Shown: positions 17,577 through 25,002 of the stretch, in pieces
Position numbering within the stretch: the first letter of the stretch is position 1
Layout of the letters: each line of letters opens with the position of its first letter
Assembly (NCBI RefSeq): GCF_038024875.1
Contig: NZ_CP136136.1
Location: 2,790,001-2,854,000 of the forward strand
DNA length: 64,000 nucleotides
Reading direction: 5' to 3'
From: Gordonia rubripertincta
Lineage (GTDB): Bacteria; Actinomycetota; Actinomycetes; Mycobacteriales; Mycobacteriaceae
The notes under the pieces: generated by a model
Seen by the model: only the letters and a program-made list of their open reading frames with translations
Told to the model about the DNA's origin: nothing
Database searches by the model: none
Translations under genes and position numbers: made by a program

Positions 17577-18881
17577 GTGGTGCGCAGAGCCGTCCATCCC
17601 GTGATCGCGGCGGCGGCGGTGCTGCTGCTCGTCGGCGTCACTTCGCCTGCGCAGGCAGCGGTTCCGCCGCTCGGCCCCGACTTCGACTTCGGCGTCGCCC
17701 AATCCGGTTTCCAGTCCGAGGGATACAACCGGGATTCGAACTGGCTGCGGTACGGCAAGCAGGGCAAGGTCGATCAACCTGTCGGCAACGCCGTCGACTT
17801 CTACCACCGCTACGCCGAGGACATCGATCGCGCAGCGTCGCTGGGCGTGGGCATCTACCGCACGTCGGTGGAGTGGTCGAGGGTCGAACCCACGCGTGGG
17901 CGAGATGATCCGGCGGGCTGGGCGTTCTATGACCGTGTGATCCGCAAGGTCGTGGATGCCGGGATGCGGCCGATGATCACCCTCAATCACTGGGTGCATC
18001 CCGGGTGGGCCGTGGATCTCGGTGGCTGGAACCGGCCCGGCATGGCCGACGACACGGTGGCGTTCGCCGGGCGGGTCGTCGACCGGTACGCCTGGGCCGA
18101 CCCGCTGTGGATCACCTTCAACGAACCGACCGAATACGTTCGACGCGAGGCCCAGTACGGCGGGCTCGCACCACAGAACATGGGCCGGATGGCCGACGGC
18201 ATCGTCGCGGCTCATCGAGCGATCTACCGGCACATCCATCGCATACAGCCGGGTGCGCAGGTGTCGTCGAACTTCGCCTACTATCCGATCGTGGGCCTGC
18301 AGCCGTGGCTGGAATCCCTCTTCCCGCAACGGATGCGCGACACCCTGGACTTCGTCGGCGTCGACCACTACTACTCCTTCTCGGTCACCGATGCGTCGGT
18401 GGCCTACGGAGCCCTCGGTGAGTTCTGGAAGAGTTCGCAGGCTCCGGAGAGCATCTACTACGTGCTTCGGCACGTGGCGCGGCAGTTCCCGGGCAAGCCG
18501 ATCCGCGTCATCGAGAACGGGTTGGCCACCGGCCCGGACGGTCGACGCCCCGACGGCTACCGGCGCGCAGACCACCTGCGCGACACCGTGTACTGGGTGC
18601 AGCGCGCCAAGCAGGACGGCATCGATGTGAGGTCCTACAACTACTGGAGCCTCACCGACAACTACGAATGGGGTGACTTCGACTCCCGGTTCGGTCTGTA
18701 CACCGTTGATGCTCAAAGTGATCCGACGCTGACCCGACGCCCTACCGACGCCGTGGCCGCGTATCGGGAGATCACACGAGCCGGGGGAGTGCCCGCCGGA
18801 TACCGTCCGACGCGGCTTCCGGTCGCGTGCTCGCTGGTCGACGTCCCGGACAGCTGCGCCGAGCCCGCCACCGTCCGCTGA
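17577..18881 (+). CDS. Secreted glycoside hydrolase family 1 protein
   Basis: 434 residues from a GTG two bases after the lipase stop. Signal peptide with core AAAAVLLLVGV and cleavage near AQA. Both GH1 glutamates are visible: acid/base Glu183 in TFNEP and nucleophile Glu313 in VIENG; the NYWSLTDNYEWGDF segment near the C-terminus is the GH1 sugar-binding signature. Mostly beta-glucosidase/galactosidase-type enzymes, normally cytoplasmic; an exported GH1 in tandem with an exported lipase is less usual. Possible substrate is a glycoside or glycolipid; not determinable. Confidence 0.85.
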   Translation: MVRRAVHPVIAAAAVLLLVGVTSPAQAAVPPLGPDFDFGVAQSGFQSEGYNRDSNWLRYGKQGKVDQPVGNAVDFYHRYAEDIDRAASLGVGIYRTSVEWSRVEPTRGRDDPAGWAFYDRVIRKVVDAGMRPMITLNHWVHPGWAVDLGGWNRPGMADDTVAFAGRVVDRYAWADPLWITFNEPTEYVRREAQYGGLAPQNMGRMADGIVAAHRAIYRHIHRIQPGAQVSSNFAYYPIVGLQPWLESLFPQRMRDTLDFVGVDHYYSFSVTDASVAYGALGEFWKSSQAPESIYYVLRHVARQFPGKPIRVIENGLATGPDGRRPDGYRRADHLRDTVYWVQRAKQDGIDVRSYNYWSLTDNYEWGDFDSRFGLYTVDAQSDPTLTRRPTDAVAAYREITRAGGVPAGYRPTRLPVACSLVDVPDSCAEPATVR

Positions 18882-18901
18882 GTGTTCCGCAAACCCACCG
18901 C

Positions 18902-18947
18902 TTTTCCGTATTCCCACCACCCCGATGGAGGGTGGAAATACGGAAAA
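18902..18947. terminator. Bidirectional hairpin terminator
   Basis: A 17-base arm starting TTTTCCGTATT pairs with an arm ending TACGGAAAA with one mismatch, around a 12-base loop. It lies between the stop of the GH1 gene and the convergent azlD. The A/T-rich outer ends give T-runs on both strands, as wanted for termination in both directions. Confidence 0.75.
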
Positions 18948-18967
18948 TGGGTGAGTTTTCTTGTGGG

Positions 18968-19291
18968 TCAGGCGATCCCGATGGCGCGTAGACCGGCAGC
19001 GGTTGCCGCGGCGAGGACGACCACGACCGCGATCGGTGCGCGCAGGACGGCCGCGAGGATTCCGACGGCGACGCCCGCCGGTCGCGCCCATCCGGCGAAG
19101 TCGTGGTCGACGAAGAACGCGCCGGTCAGCGCCACCGCGACCAACAGCACCACGGTGGCGCGGTCCATCAGCTTCTCCGCATTCGCCGACACGGACAGGC
19201 GGTTACGGAGCAGAGGTCCGGCCAGCCGGATCACGTAGGTGCCGACGGCGAGAACCGCGATGCCGATGCCAAGGGACAGTCCGGCTGTCAT
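18968..19291 (-). CDS. azlD: AzlD-like branched-chain amino acid exporter small subunit
   Basis: 107 residues, about four transmembrane segments, beginning MTAGLSLGIGIAVLAVGTYVI and containing RLAGPLLR typical of AzlD. With AzlC it forms an exporter of branched-chain or related amino acids. The ATG overlaps the azlC stop by 4 bp. Confidence 0.82.
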   Translation of the reverse strand: MTAGLSLGIGIAVLAVGTYVIRLAGPLLRNRLSVSANAEKLMDRATVVLLVAVALTGAFFVDHDFAGWARPAGVAVGILAAVLRAPIAVVVVLAAATAAGLRAIGIA

Positions 19292-20016
19292 CGGGGTGCC
19301 TCGATGTCGACGAGAGCGCGGGGTGGTGCGGGGGTCCGATGTGACACGAGGCTCCGAACGGCTTCGACGGCGGCGAAACCCGCCAGCGCGCAGAGGATCG
19401 GCAGTCCGGCAGGAAGAAATGGTGTCGACGCCAGCGCGATGGCACCGGCGGCGGCGACCGCCGCCCAGGTGGCGCGCGTGCGCAGCGCCGGAACGGCAAG
19501 TGCGGCAAGCAGGGCGGGGAACGCGGCGTCGAGTCCGACGGCCTCGGGGCTTGCGACGCGGCTGCCGAGCAGAGCGCCCAGGCCGGCGCCGGCCGGCCAG
19601 CAGACGAGAATTCCCAATCCGCACAGGAGAAATGCGGCGCGGGCGCGACGCGGCTCGGATTCCGCGGTGGTCACCGCGGCGGTCTCGTCGTTGATCAGAT
19701 GCGCACCGAGCAGGATCTCCGAAAGTCCGCGCAGGTGTTTGCCCACCGCGAGTCCGTAGCCGAAGTTCCTCGTGTTGACCAGAAGTCCGGCGAGGGCTCC
19801 GGCGATGGGCACGCCGCCGGCGGCGAGCATGCCGACGAAGACGAACTCCGACGACCCCGCGAGCACGACGGTTGCGATCAGCACGATCTGCCACAGGGCG
19901 AGCCCGGCGCTGTTCGCAGCGACGCCATACGAGGCGCCGATCACGAGTACCGACACGCACATCACGACCACGGCGCGCAGAGTCGCCGAATCGAGTGTTC
20001 TCCATGCCGAACGCAT
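19288..20016 (-). CDS. azlC: AzlC-like branched-chain amino acid permease
   Basis: About 242 residues with several membrane helices and the AzlC core GVAANSAGLALWQ, LAGSSEFVFVGM, NTRNFGYGLAVG and HLINDETAAV. Large subunit of an AzlCD exporter. The start is uncertain: ATGs at 20016, 20025 and 20034 and a TTG at 20052 are all in frame, none with a clear ribosome site; 20016 (MRSAWRTLD) gives the usual N-terminus. Divergent from an XRE-cupin regulator, the common partner of such exporters. Confidence 0.82.
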   Translation of the reverse strand: MRSAWRTLDSATLRAVVVMCVSVLVIGASYGVAANSAGLALWQIVLIATVVLAGSSEFVFVGMLAAGGVPIAGALAGLLVNTRNFGYGLAVGKHLRGLSEILLGAHLINDETAAVTTAESEPRRARAAFLLCGLGILVCWPAGAGLGALLGSRVASPEAVGLDAAFPALLAALAVPALRTRATWAAVAAAGAIALASTPFLPAGLPILCALAGFAAVEAVRSLVSHRTPAPPRALVDIEAPR

Positions 20017-20028
20017 GACTATCATAGT

Positions 20029-20047
20029 GAACATACGACGAGTGTTC
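20029..20047. promoter_or_regulatory. Inverted repeat GAACA-N9-TGTTC in azlC/regulator gap
   Basis: A 5-bp inverted repeat with a 9-bp spacer sits between the divergent azlC and XRE-cupin genes, where an autoregulatory operator would be. Weak on its own because the arms are short. Confidence 0.35.
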
Positions 20048-20073
20048 GTCAAGATGGACGATCGGACGGTTTG

Positions 20074-20637
20074 ATGAACAATGCCGGACAGGTGAACCCG
20101 AAAGCGCTGGTCGCCGCGTCGCTGAAGCGTGAGCGCACCCGTGCGGGTCTCTCGCTGACCGAGTTGGCTCGGCGTGCAGGAATCGGGAAGTCGACGCTGT
20201 CCCAGCTCGAGTCAGGGGAAGGAAACCCCAGCGTGGAGACGTTGTGGGCGCTCTCCACGGCCCTCGGCGTGCAGTTCTCGGCGCTGCTGGACTCGCCGGC
20301 GCCGACCGTCGAGGTCGTCCGATTCGGGGAGGGGCCGGTGATCCCGGCCGCCGATGCCGACTACTCGGCGACGCTCCTGTCGACCGCCGCACCCGGCTCC
20401 CGTCGCGATATGTAGGTCATCCGGGCAGAGCCCGGCAAACCGCGGATCTCCGCCCCGCATGCCCGCGGAATCCTCGAACACGTCGTCATCAGTGCAGGTC
20501 GCGCCCGTCTAGGACCCAGCGACGCTGCAGAAGTTCTCGGCCCCGGTGACTACATCTGTTATCCGGGCGATGTCGAGCACGTCTTCGACGCGCTGGAGCC
20601 CGGCACGGTCGCAGTGATGTTGAGTGAGGCGTTCTAG
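20074..20637 (+). pseudogene. XRE-cupin transcriptional regulator interrupted by an in-frame stop
   Basis: The frame encodes an HTH of the XRE type (residues ~14-70, LTELARRAGIGKSTLSQLESGEGNP) followed by a cupin-like domain. A TAG at 20413-20415 stops it after 113 residues (SRRDM). The same frame then continues for 74 more codons (VIRAEPGKP ... GPGDYICYPGD ... VFDALEPG) to TAG 20635, exactly the cupin half of this family, total 187 codons. A Tyr codon changed to TAG would explain this. The truncated protein keeps the DNA-binding domain but not the effector domain. Divergent from azlCD, its likely target. Confidence 0.8.
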
Positions 20638-20937
20638 CGGAACGCCCCGGGTCGCGACGTCGGTCACAACAATTCGCTTCTTTCGTTACCGGCGCGTAGT
20701 GTCGATCGCAGTGATGCGCCTTGATTGATGCATCTCGCGTCGTAGAACGCCTCTCTCGCAGGTCGGGGCCCACCCACGTGGTCGCCGAGGTCGGACACAT
20801 CAGATGTCCACCGCCTGCCATTGACTTCGTACGGCGAACGAGCCCGCGTACCCGCGTGTTCGCCATCGGCACCGACCTTCGGCAGTGATCTGCCGTCCTG
20901 CTCGCGTGCCACGCACAGGAAGAGCTCCGCTCACATA
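20638..20937 (+). other. Long upstream region of the RNA helicase gene
   Basis: 300 bases without a supported gene. A possible promoter is TTGATT (20721) - 16 bp - TAGAAC (20743), which would give a leader of ~180 nt. An ACATC-A-GATGT inverted repeat lies at 20797-20807. Long leaders that fold at low temperature are common for RNA-helicase genes, but no known riboregulator motif is recognised here. Confidence 0.35.
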
Positions 20938-22578
20938 ATGACTGCTGTCCTCGAGACCCCCTCGGCCACTGCAAGCCAGATCGTCGAGACCATTCCCGCC
21001 GACACCGCCGCCCCCCAGGTTTCCTTCGAATCCCTCGGCGTGCCAAGCAAATTGGTCGAGGTCCTGGCATCGCAGGGCAAGGCCAACGCCTTCCCGATCC
21101 AGGCCGACACCCTCCCCGACACCCTTGACGGCAAGGACGTCCTCGGCCGAGGCAAGACCGGCTCGGGCAAGACCCTCGCCTTCTCCATCCCGCTGGTCGC
21201 CGGACTCGCCGAGATGGAGGTCAAGCGCTACGTCGGTGCGCCGACCGGCCTCATCCTGGCTCCGACCCGCGAGCTGGCCACCCAGATCGCTGCTGTCGTC
21301 GAGCCGCTCGCGGCCGCCGTCGGCCTCACCGTGACCACCGTCTTCGGTGGCGTCAAGCAGATGCGTCAGGAACAGGCCTTCCGCCGTGGCGTCGACATCG
21401 TCGTCGCCTGCCCGGGACGCCTCGAAGACCTGATGCGCCAGGGCATCGTGAAGCTCGACGAGGTCGAGGTCACCGTCATCGACGAGGCCGACCACATGGC
21501 CGACCTCGGCTTCCTCCCGGTCGTCACCAAGCTCCTCGCCGCCACCCCGTCCGACGGTCAGCGCCTGCTGTTCTCGGCGACCCTCGACAACGGCGTCGAC
21601 AAGCTGGCCAAGCGCTTCCTCGACAACCCGGTCCTGCACTCGGTCGACTCCGCCGAGTCCCCGGTCGCCGCCATGACCCACCACGTCTTCGAGGTCTCCT
21701 CGGCCGGCAAGGCCGACCTGGTCGCCGAACTCGCGTCCGGCGCCGGTCGCCGAATCCTGTTCATGCGCACCAAGCATCAGGCCAAGAAGCTCGCGAAGAA
21801 GCTGACCGAGCAGGGCATCCCGGCCGTCGACCTGCACGGCAACCTGAGTCAGGCCCAGCGTGACCGCAATCTCGCCGCCTTCGGTGAGGGAGACGTCCGC
21901 GTCCTCGTGGCCACCGACGTCGCCGCCCGCGGTGTGCACGTCGACGGTATCGAGCTGGTCGTCCACGTCGATCCGCCCGCCGAGCACAAGGCATACCTGC
22001 ACCGCTCGGGTCGCACCGCGCGTGCCGGCAGCTCCGGCGACGTCGTCACCGTGTGCCTGCCCGAGCAGCGTCGTGAGGTCTCGCAGCTGTTGCGCAAGGC
22101 CAAGATCAAGGTCACCCCGAAGCAGGTCGACGCCAAGGCCGGCGCCGTCGACGAGCTCGTCGGCGAGCGAGCACCCCGCGTCTCCGCTGCCGAGCGTGCG
22201 GCCGCCGAGGCCGCTCGTGGCGCCCAACGTGGTGGTTCACAGGGCGGCCGCTCTCAGGGTGGTCGTTCACAGGGTGGCCGTCGAGGCGGCGGACGCCCGG
22301 GACGTGCCCGCGGTGAGGGCCGTGGTAACGGTGCTGCGCGCGGTGAGAGCCGTGGCGGCGCACGCGGTCAGGGCGGCGAGTCCCGCTCCGGTGGACAGCG
22401 TTCCACCGACGGCCGCTCGGCCGGCCAGTCGCGTTCGGCAGGGCAGTCGCGTTCGGCAGGGCAGGGTCGCTCTGCGGGTCAGCCCCGCACCGGCGATCAG
22501 CAGCATCGTGCCGGTGGACGCGCACAGGGCGGACGCCGTTCCTCGAGCCGTCCGGCCGGTTCGCCGACCAACCGCTGA
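20938..22578 (+). CDS. DEAD-box ATP-dependent RNA helicase, RhlE-like
   Basis: 546 residues. Motifs in order: Q motif FPIQ, I GKTGSGKT, Ia PTRELA, II DEAD, III SAT, then helicase C-domain with VATDVAARG and HRSGRTAR. After ~residue 420 comes a low-complexity RNA-binding tail rich in Arg, Gly, Ser and Gln with GGRSQ and SAGQSR repeats. It unwinds RNA in ribosome assembly or cold adaptation. ATG 20938 chosen because the helicase core begins soon after; an in-frame ATG at 20821 exists with no ribosome site. AGGAAG lies ~13 bases upstream. Confidence 0.9.
   Translation: MTAVLETPSATASQIVETIPADTAAPQVSFESLGVPSKLVEVLASQGKANAFPIQADTLPDTLDGKDVLGRGKTGSGKTLAFSIPLVAGLAEMEVKRYVGAPTGLILAPTRELATQIAAVVEPLAAAVGLTVTTVFGGVKQMRQEQAFRRGVDIVVACPGRLEDLMRQGIVKLDEVEVTVIDEADHMADLGFLPVVTKLLAATPSDGQRLLFSATLDNGVDKLAKRFLDNPVLHSVDSAESPVAAMTHHVFEVSSAGKADLVAELASGAGRRILFMRTKHQAKKLAKKLTEQGIPAVDLHGNLSQAQRDRNLAAFGEGDVRVLVATDVAARGVHVDGIELVVHVDPPAEHKAYLHRSGRTARAGSSGDVVTVCLPEQRREVSQLLRKAKIKVTPKQVDAKAGAVDELVGERAPRVSAAERAAAEAARGAQRGGSQGGRSQGGRSQGGRRGGGRPGRARGEGRGNGAARGESRGGARGQGGESRSGGQRSTDGRSAGQSRSAGQSRSAGQGRSAGQPRTGDQQHRAGGRAQGGRRSSSRPAGSPTNR
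22426..22461 (+). repeat. Perfect 18-bp tandem duplication in helicase tail
   Basis: CAGTCGCGTTCGGCAGGG occurs twice back to back and encodes two copies of a Gln-Ser-Arg-Ser-Ala-Gly repeat. Copy number may change by slippage without breaking the frame. Confidence 0.8.
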
Positions 22579-22605
22579 ACTGACGCGGTTCCCTACCGAA
22601 CAAAG

Positions 22606-22623
22606 CCCGCCGAACTAGGCGGG
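22606..22623. terminator. Short hairpin at convergent gene ends
   Basis: CCCGCC-GAACTA-GGCGGG, a 6-bp stem, follows the helicase stop by 27 bp and includes the stop codon of the opposite-strand gene in its loop. Fits a compact terminator, helped by the stronger hairpin just downstream. Confidence 0.5.
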
Positions 22624-23421
22624 TAGGAACTTCTGAGCAAGCCGTGGCGCAAGCCACGGCTTGCTTCCCCATGCGAAGGCCCGTCCGGTCAGTGCGGCCC
22701 AGGTGGGGGAGAGCCGACCGTAGCCGGTCAGCAGCGCGGCAGTCGGGTCGACGCTGATGTGGACGTCGGGGCGTCGGGGCTCGTCGGGGTTGATGACCAG
22801 CTCACCGTCGGTGAACTCGTAGAAGTAGCGTTCCGAACATCCGCGCAGCCGGATGTCGTAGGTGGCCTGGTGTCCGGCCGCCATTGTCGGGTCCACCCAG
22901 CTGGGCAGGATCTGCTGTCGTCCGCGGATGATCATCAGCACGACCTCGGGCTCGACCCGCCAGCGGGCGCCCACCGCACGCGCGACGTCGAAGCCGTGCA
23001 CCACGAACTCGCCGATGAGGATGCCCAATGCGGCGTCGGCGCGGATCAGCCGGTCACCGTCGAATCGCATCTTCGGGACCTGCGCGTTGAAGTGCGAGAC
23101 GGCGTCGACCAGCGTGTCGAGGTCTTCTCTCAGCTGGCGGGCGAGGACCGAGATCTCACGAGTCGGTAGGTTCGCGATCTGCTTCGCGTTGAAATCCGGG
23201 ACGTCGACCGCCTGGCGGCACCAGTCCCCCTCGCCGCGCGCGAGCTCGAGAAACCGCGTCGGCGCCAGGGCTACGTGTCCCAGACAGTCGACCAGCGTCC
23301 ATCCCGGTGTGTCCGGGACACGCGTCTCCGGCTCGTCGACCCCCTCGACGAGCTCCAGGAAGCGTTCCCCGGTGGTCAGCGCGGCGTCGGTGTAGTCAAA
23401 CCTCGAGAACATCCCTGTCAC
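22615..23421 (-). CDS. DinB/maleylpyruvate isomerase-type mycothiol protein with SCP2-like C-terminus
   Basis: About 268 residues. The N-terminal two thirds is a DinB-like four-helix bundle (TTGERFLELVEGVDEP, then TPGWTLVDCLGHVALAPTRF) of the mycothiol-dependent maleylpyruvate isomerase family. The end (FTDGELVINPDEPRRPDVHISVDP) resembles an SCP2-like domain. Such proteins often use mycothiol as cofactor; the reaction here is unknown. GTG 23421 preferred since GGAGG lies 8 bases upstream; ATG 23412 is the alternative. Confidence 0.75.
   Translation of the reverse strand: MTGMFSRFDYTDAALTTGERFLELVEGVDEPETRVPDTPGWTLVDCLGHVALAPTRFLELARGEGDWCRQAVDVPDFNAKQIANLPTREISVLARQLREDLDTLVDAVSHFNAQVPKMRFDGDRLIRADAALGILIGEFVVHGFDVARAVGARWRVEPEVVLMIIRGRQQILPSWVDPTMAAGHQATYDIRLRGCSERYFYEFTDGELVINPDEPRRPDVHISVDPTAALLTGYGRLSPTWAALTGRAFAWGSKPWLAPRLAQKFLPA
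22637..22664. terminator. 12-bp perfect hairpin with GCAA tetraloop inside a coding end
   Basis: GCAAGCCGTGGC pairs exactly with GCCACGGCTTGC around GCAA (a GNRA tetraloop on the plus-strand RNA). It lies within the last codons of the minus-strand gene and 58 bp after the helicase stop, so in the helicase mRNA it can act as terminator or 3' stabiliser while also encoding protein on the other strand. Confidence 0.55.
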
Positions 23422-23587
23422 GCGTGGTTCCTCCCCCACATGGGGCGCAAGACTACTCGTGCGTAATGCGACGTGCGACACATACTTTGGAACCGGCCCG
23501 GATTCCGGTGGCTATACCGAACGCGCACAACGGCATCCGACATCGACTCGCGCTGATCCCAGGTCTGGAGTCCAGGTTCAGGGTGCC

Positions 23588-24532
23588 TCACCCCAATCGG
23601 ACCAACACGACACCGGCGACGATCAGCAGGCCACCGAGGAGCTGGATCGGCGCCGGGAGTTCGTCGAGGGCGAGCCAGGCGAACAACACCGCGAACAACA
23701 CCTCGGACAGGGCGACGAACGACATCACCCGGGCGCCGAGCATCCGGCCGGCCGCGATCCCGAAGGCGTACGCCATCGCGGCCGACACGACACCCAGCAT
23801 CAGCAGGGGCGCCCACCAGGGCAGCGAGAGGTCACCGATGCGGACCGCCGAGGTCGACGCCGTCATCGGCAGTGCTCCGACGAGCCCGGCCGCGGCGAGC
23901 GTGACCGCACCGATCACGAGACCGCCGGCCGCGAGCGCGAGGGGCGGCAGGCCGGTTCGTTCGTCCGCCGAGATCACGAAGTAGGCGGCAGCACCCACCA
24001 TCGCGGCCAGAGCCCACAGGACGCCCACGACGCTGATCGAGACCTCCCCGGTGAGGTCGAGGACCAGGGCGAGGCCGGCGATCGCGAGAGCGGCCCCGAA
24101 CACGGTGACGCGGGTGGGTCGCTGAGCGTGCCGCAGCCACATCCACACCAGGACCGCGACCGGTGCGGTGTACTCGATCAGCAGAGCCACGCCGACCTGC
24201 AGGTAGGTCACAGCATAGAAGTAGGCCAGCTGGCATCCCGCGACGGCCAGTAGTCCGTAGGCGATCAGCACCCACCAGGATCGGGCGGAGGATTGTGGGG
24301 GCACCGGCGGTGGCAGCAGGGGCTGTCGGTCTCGGAAGGCGAGCAACCCGGGAACCGCGAGTACGGCAGCACCCACCGCGATGCGCACGGTCACGGTCGC
24401 TCCCGCCGACCACCCGGACTCGATCATCGCCCGGGCCAGGACCCCGGAGATGGCGAAGCAGGCGGACGAGATCAGCGCCAGCGCGATACCGACGGACGGT
24501 CGGTGACCACGGGTCTGGACAGGGCCGCTCAC
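23588..24532 (-). CDS. EamA/DMT-family transporter
   Basis: 314 residues, about ten transmembrane helices in two EamA repeats. The N-terminal repeat begins ALALISSACFAISGVLAR, and the second ends LFAWLALDELPAPIQLLGG, the usual DMT hallmark. GTG start overlaps the stop of the upstream gene (GTGA). Likely an exporter of amino acids or metabolites (RhtA-like); substrate unknown. Confidence 0.83.
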   Translation of the reverse strand: MSGPVQTRGHRPSVGIALALISSACFAISGVLARAMIESGWSAGATVTVRIAVGAAVLAVPGLLAFRDRQPLLPPPVPPQSSARSWWVLIAYGLLAVAGCQLAYFYAVTYLQVGVALLIEYTAPVAVLVWMWLRHAQRPTRVTVFGAALAIAGLALVLDLTGEVSISVVGVLWALAAMVGAAAYFVISADERTGLPPLALAAGGLVIGAVTLAAAGLVGALPMTASTSAVRIGDLSLPWWAPLLMLGVVSAAMAYAFGIAAGRMLGARVMSFVALSEVLFAVLFAWLALDELPAPIQLLGGLLIVAGVVLVRLG

Positions 24533-25002
24533 GGATTCTTCGCGGCCACGATCGCCGCACGTACCGCTTCTCGGCACTCCTCGCCGTGAGGTTCCCCGAC
24601 GCCCAGGTAGTAGCTGCCCGGACGGCCGCTCTCGCCGGCGAAGCCGACCACCGCGAATCCGTCCGGGGATTCCGGCGTCTCGATCGAGGCAATACCCAGC
24701 GGCACCGACAGCGCCGAGATCCCGCGCTTCGCCCCCGAGTTGACGATGACGAGGTGCGTCGGATGCAGGACGACGAGCGTCTGGTTCTCGGAGTCGGGGT
24801 CGACGGGGTTCGCGCGCCGGCCGAGCACTCTGCCGATCGCGGAGGAAGCGGGCGGGTTGATGCTCCGGGTGCTCCAGGCGGGAAGGTCGTCGGTGACGGT
24901 CAGTTGCCGCGACTCGGCATGGTCACGCAACGCCGCCGCGACGTCGGCCGGCAGAGCGGACAAATCGGCGCGCACGGTGGTGCGCTGGTATGCGGGCCCC
25001 AT
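24529..25002 (-). CDS. Conserved hypothetical protein
   Basis: 157 residues that I do not recognise. No signal peptide or membrane segment. It is mixed alpha/beta with a central NQTLVVLHPTHLVIVNSG strand region and FAVVGFAGESGRPGSYYLG. Its ATG at 25002 lies 80 bases inside the end of the upstream ferredoxin-reductase gene in another frame. A GTG ten codons in would shorten the overlap. Coupled to the EamA gene by a GTGA overlap, so it probably belongs to that operon. Confidence 0.6.
   Translation of the reverse strand: MGPAYQRTTVRADLSALPADVAAALRDHAESRQLTVTDDLPAWSTRSINPPASSAIGRVLGRRANPVDPDSENQTLVVLHPTHLVIVNSGAKRGISALSVPLGIASIETPESPDGFAVVGFAGESGRPGSYYLGVGEPHGEECREAVRAAIVAAKNP

Noticed and set aside
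19996..20052. Leaderless promoter TTGACG/TATGAT for azlC
   Set aside because: The spacing is 20 bp and the predicted start of transcription would fall inside the start codon.
22200..22560. CRISPR-like or satellite repeats
   Set aside because: The repeats encode the Arg/Gly/Ser-rich tail of the RNA helicase and are short and in frame.
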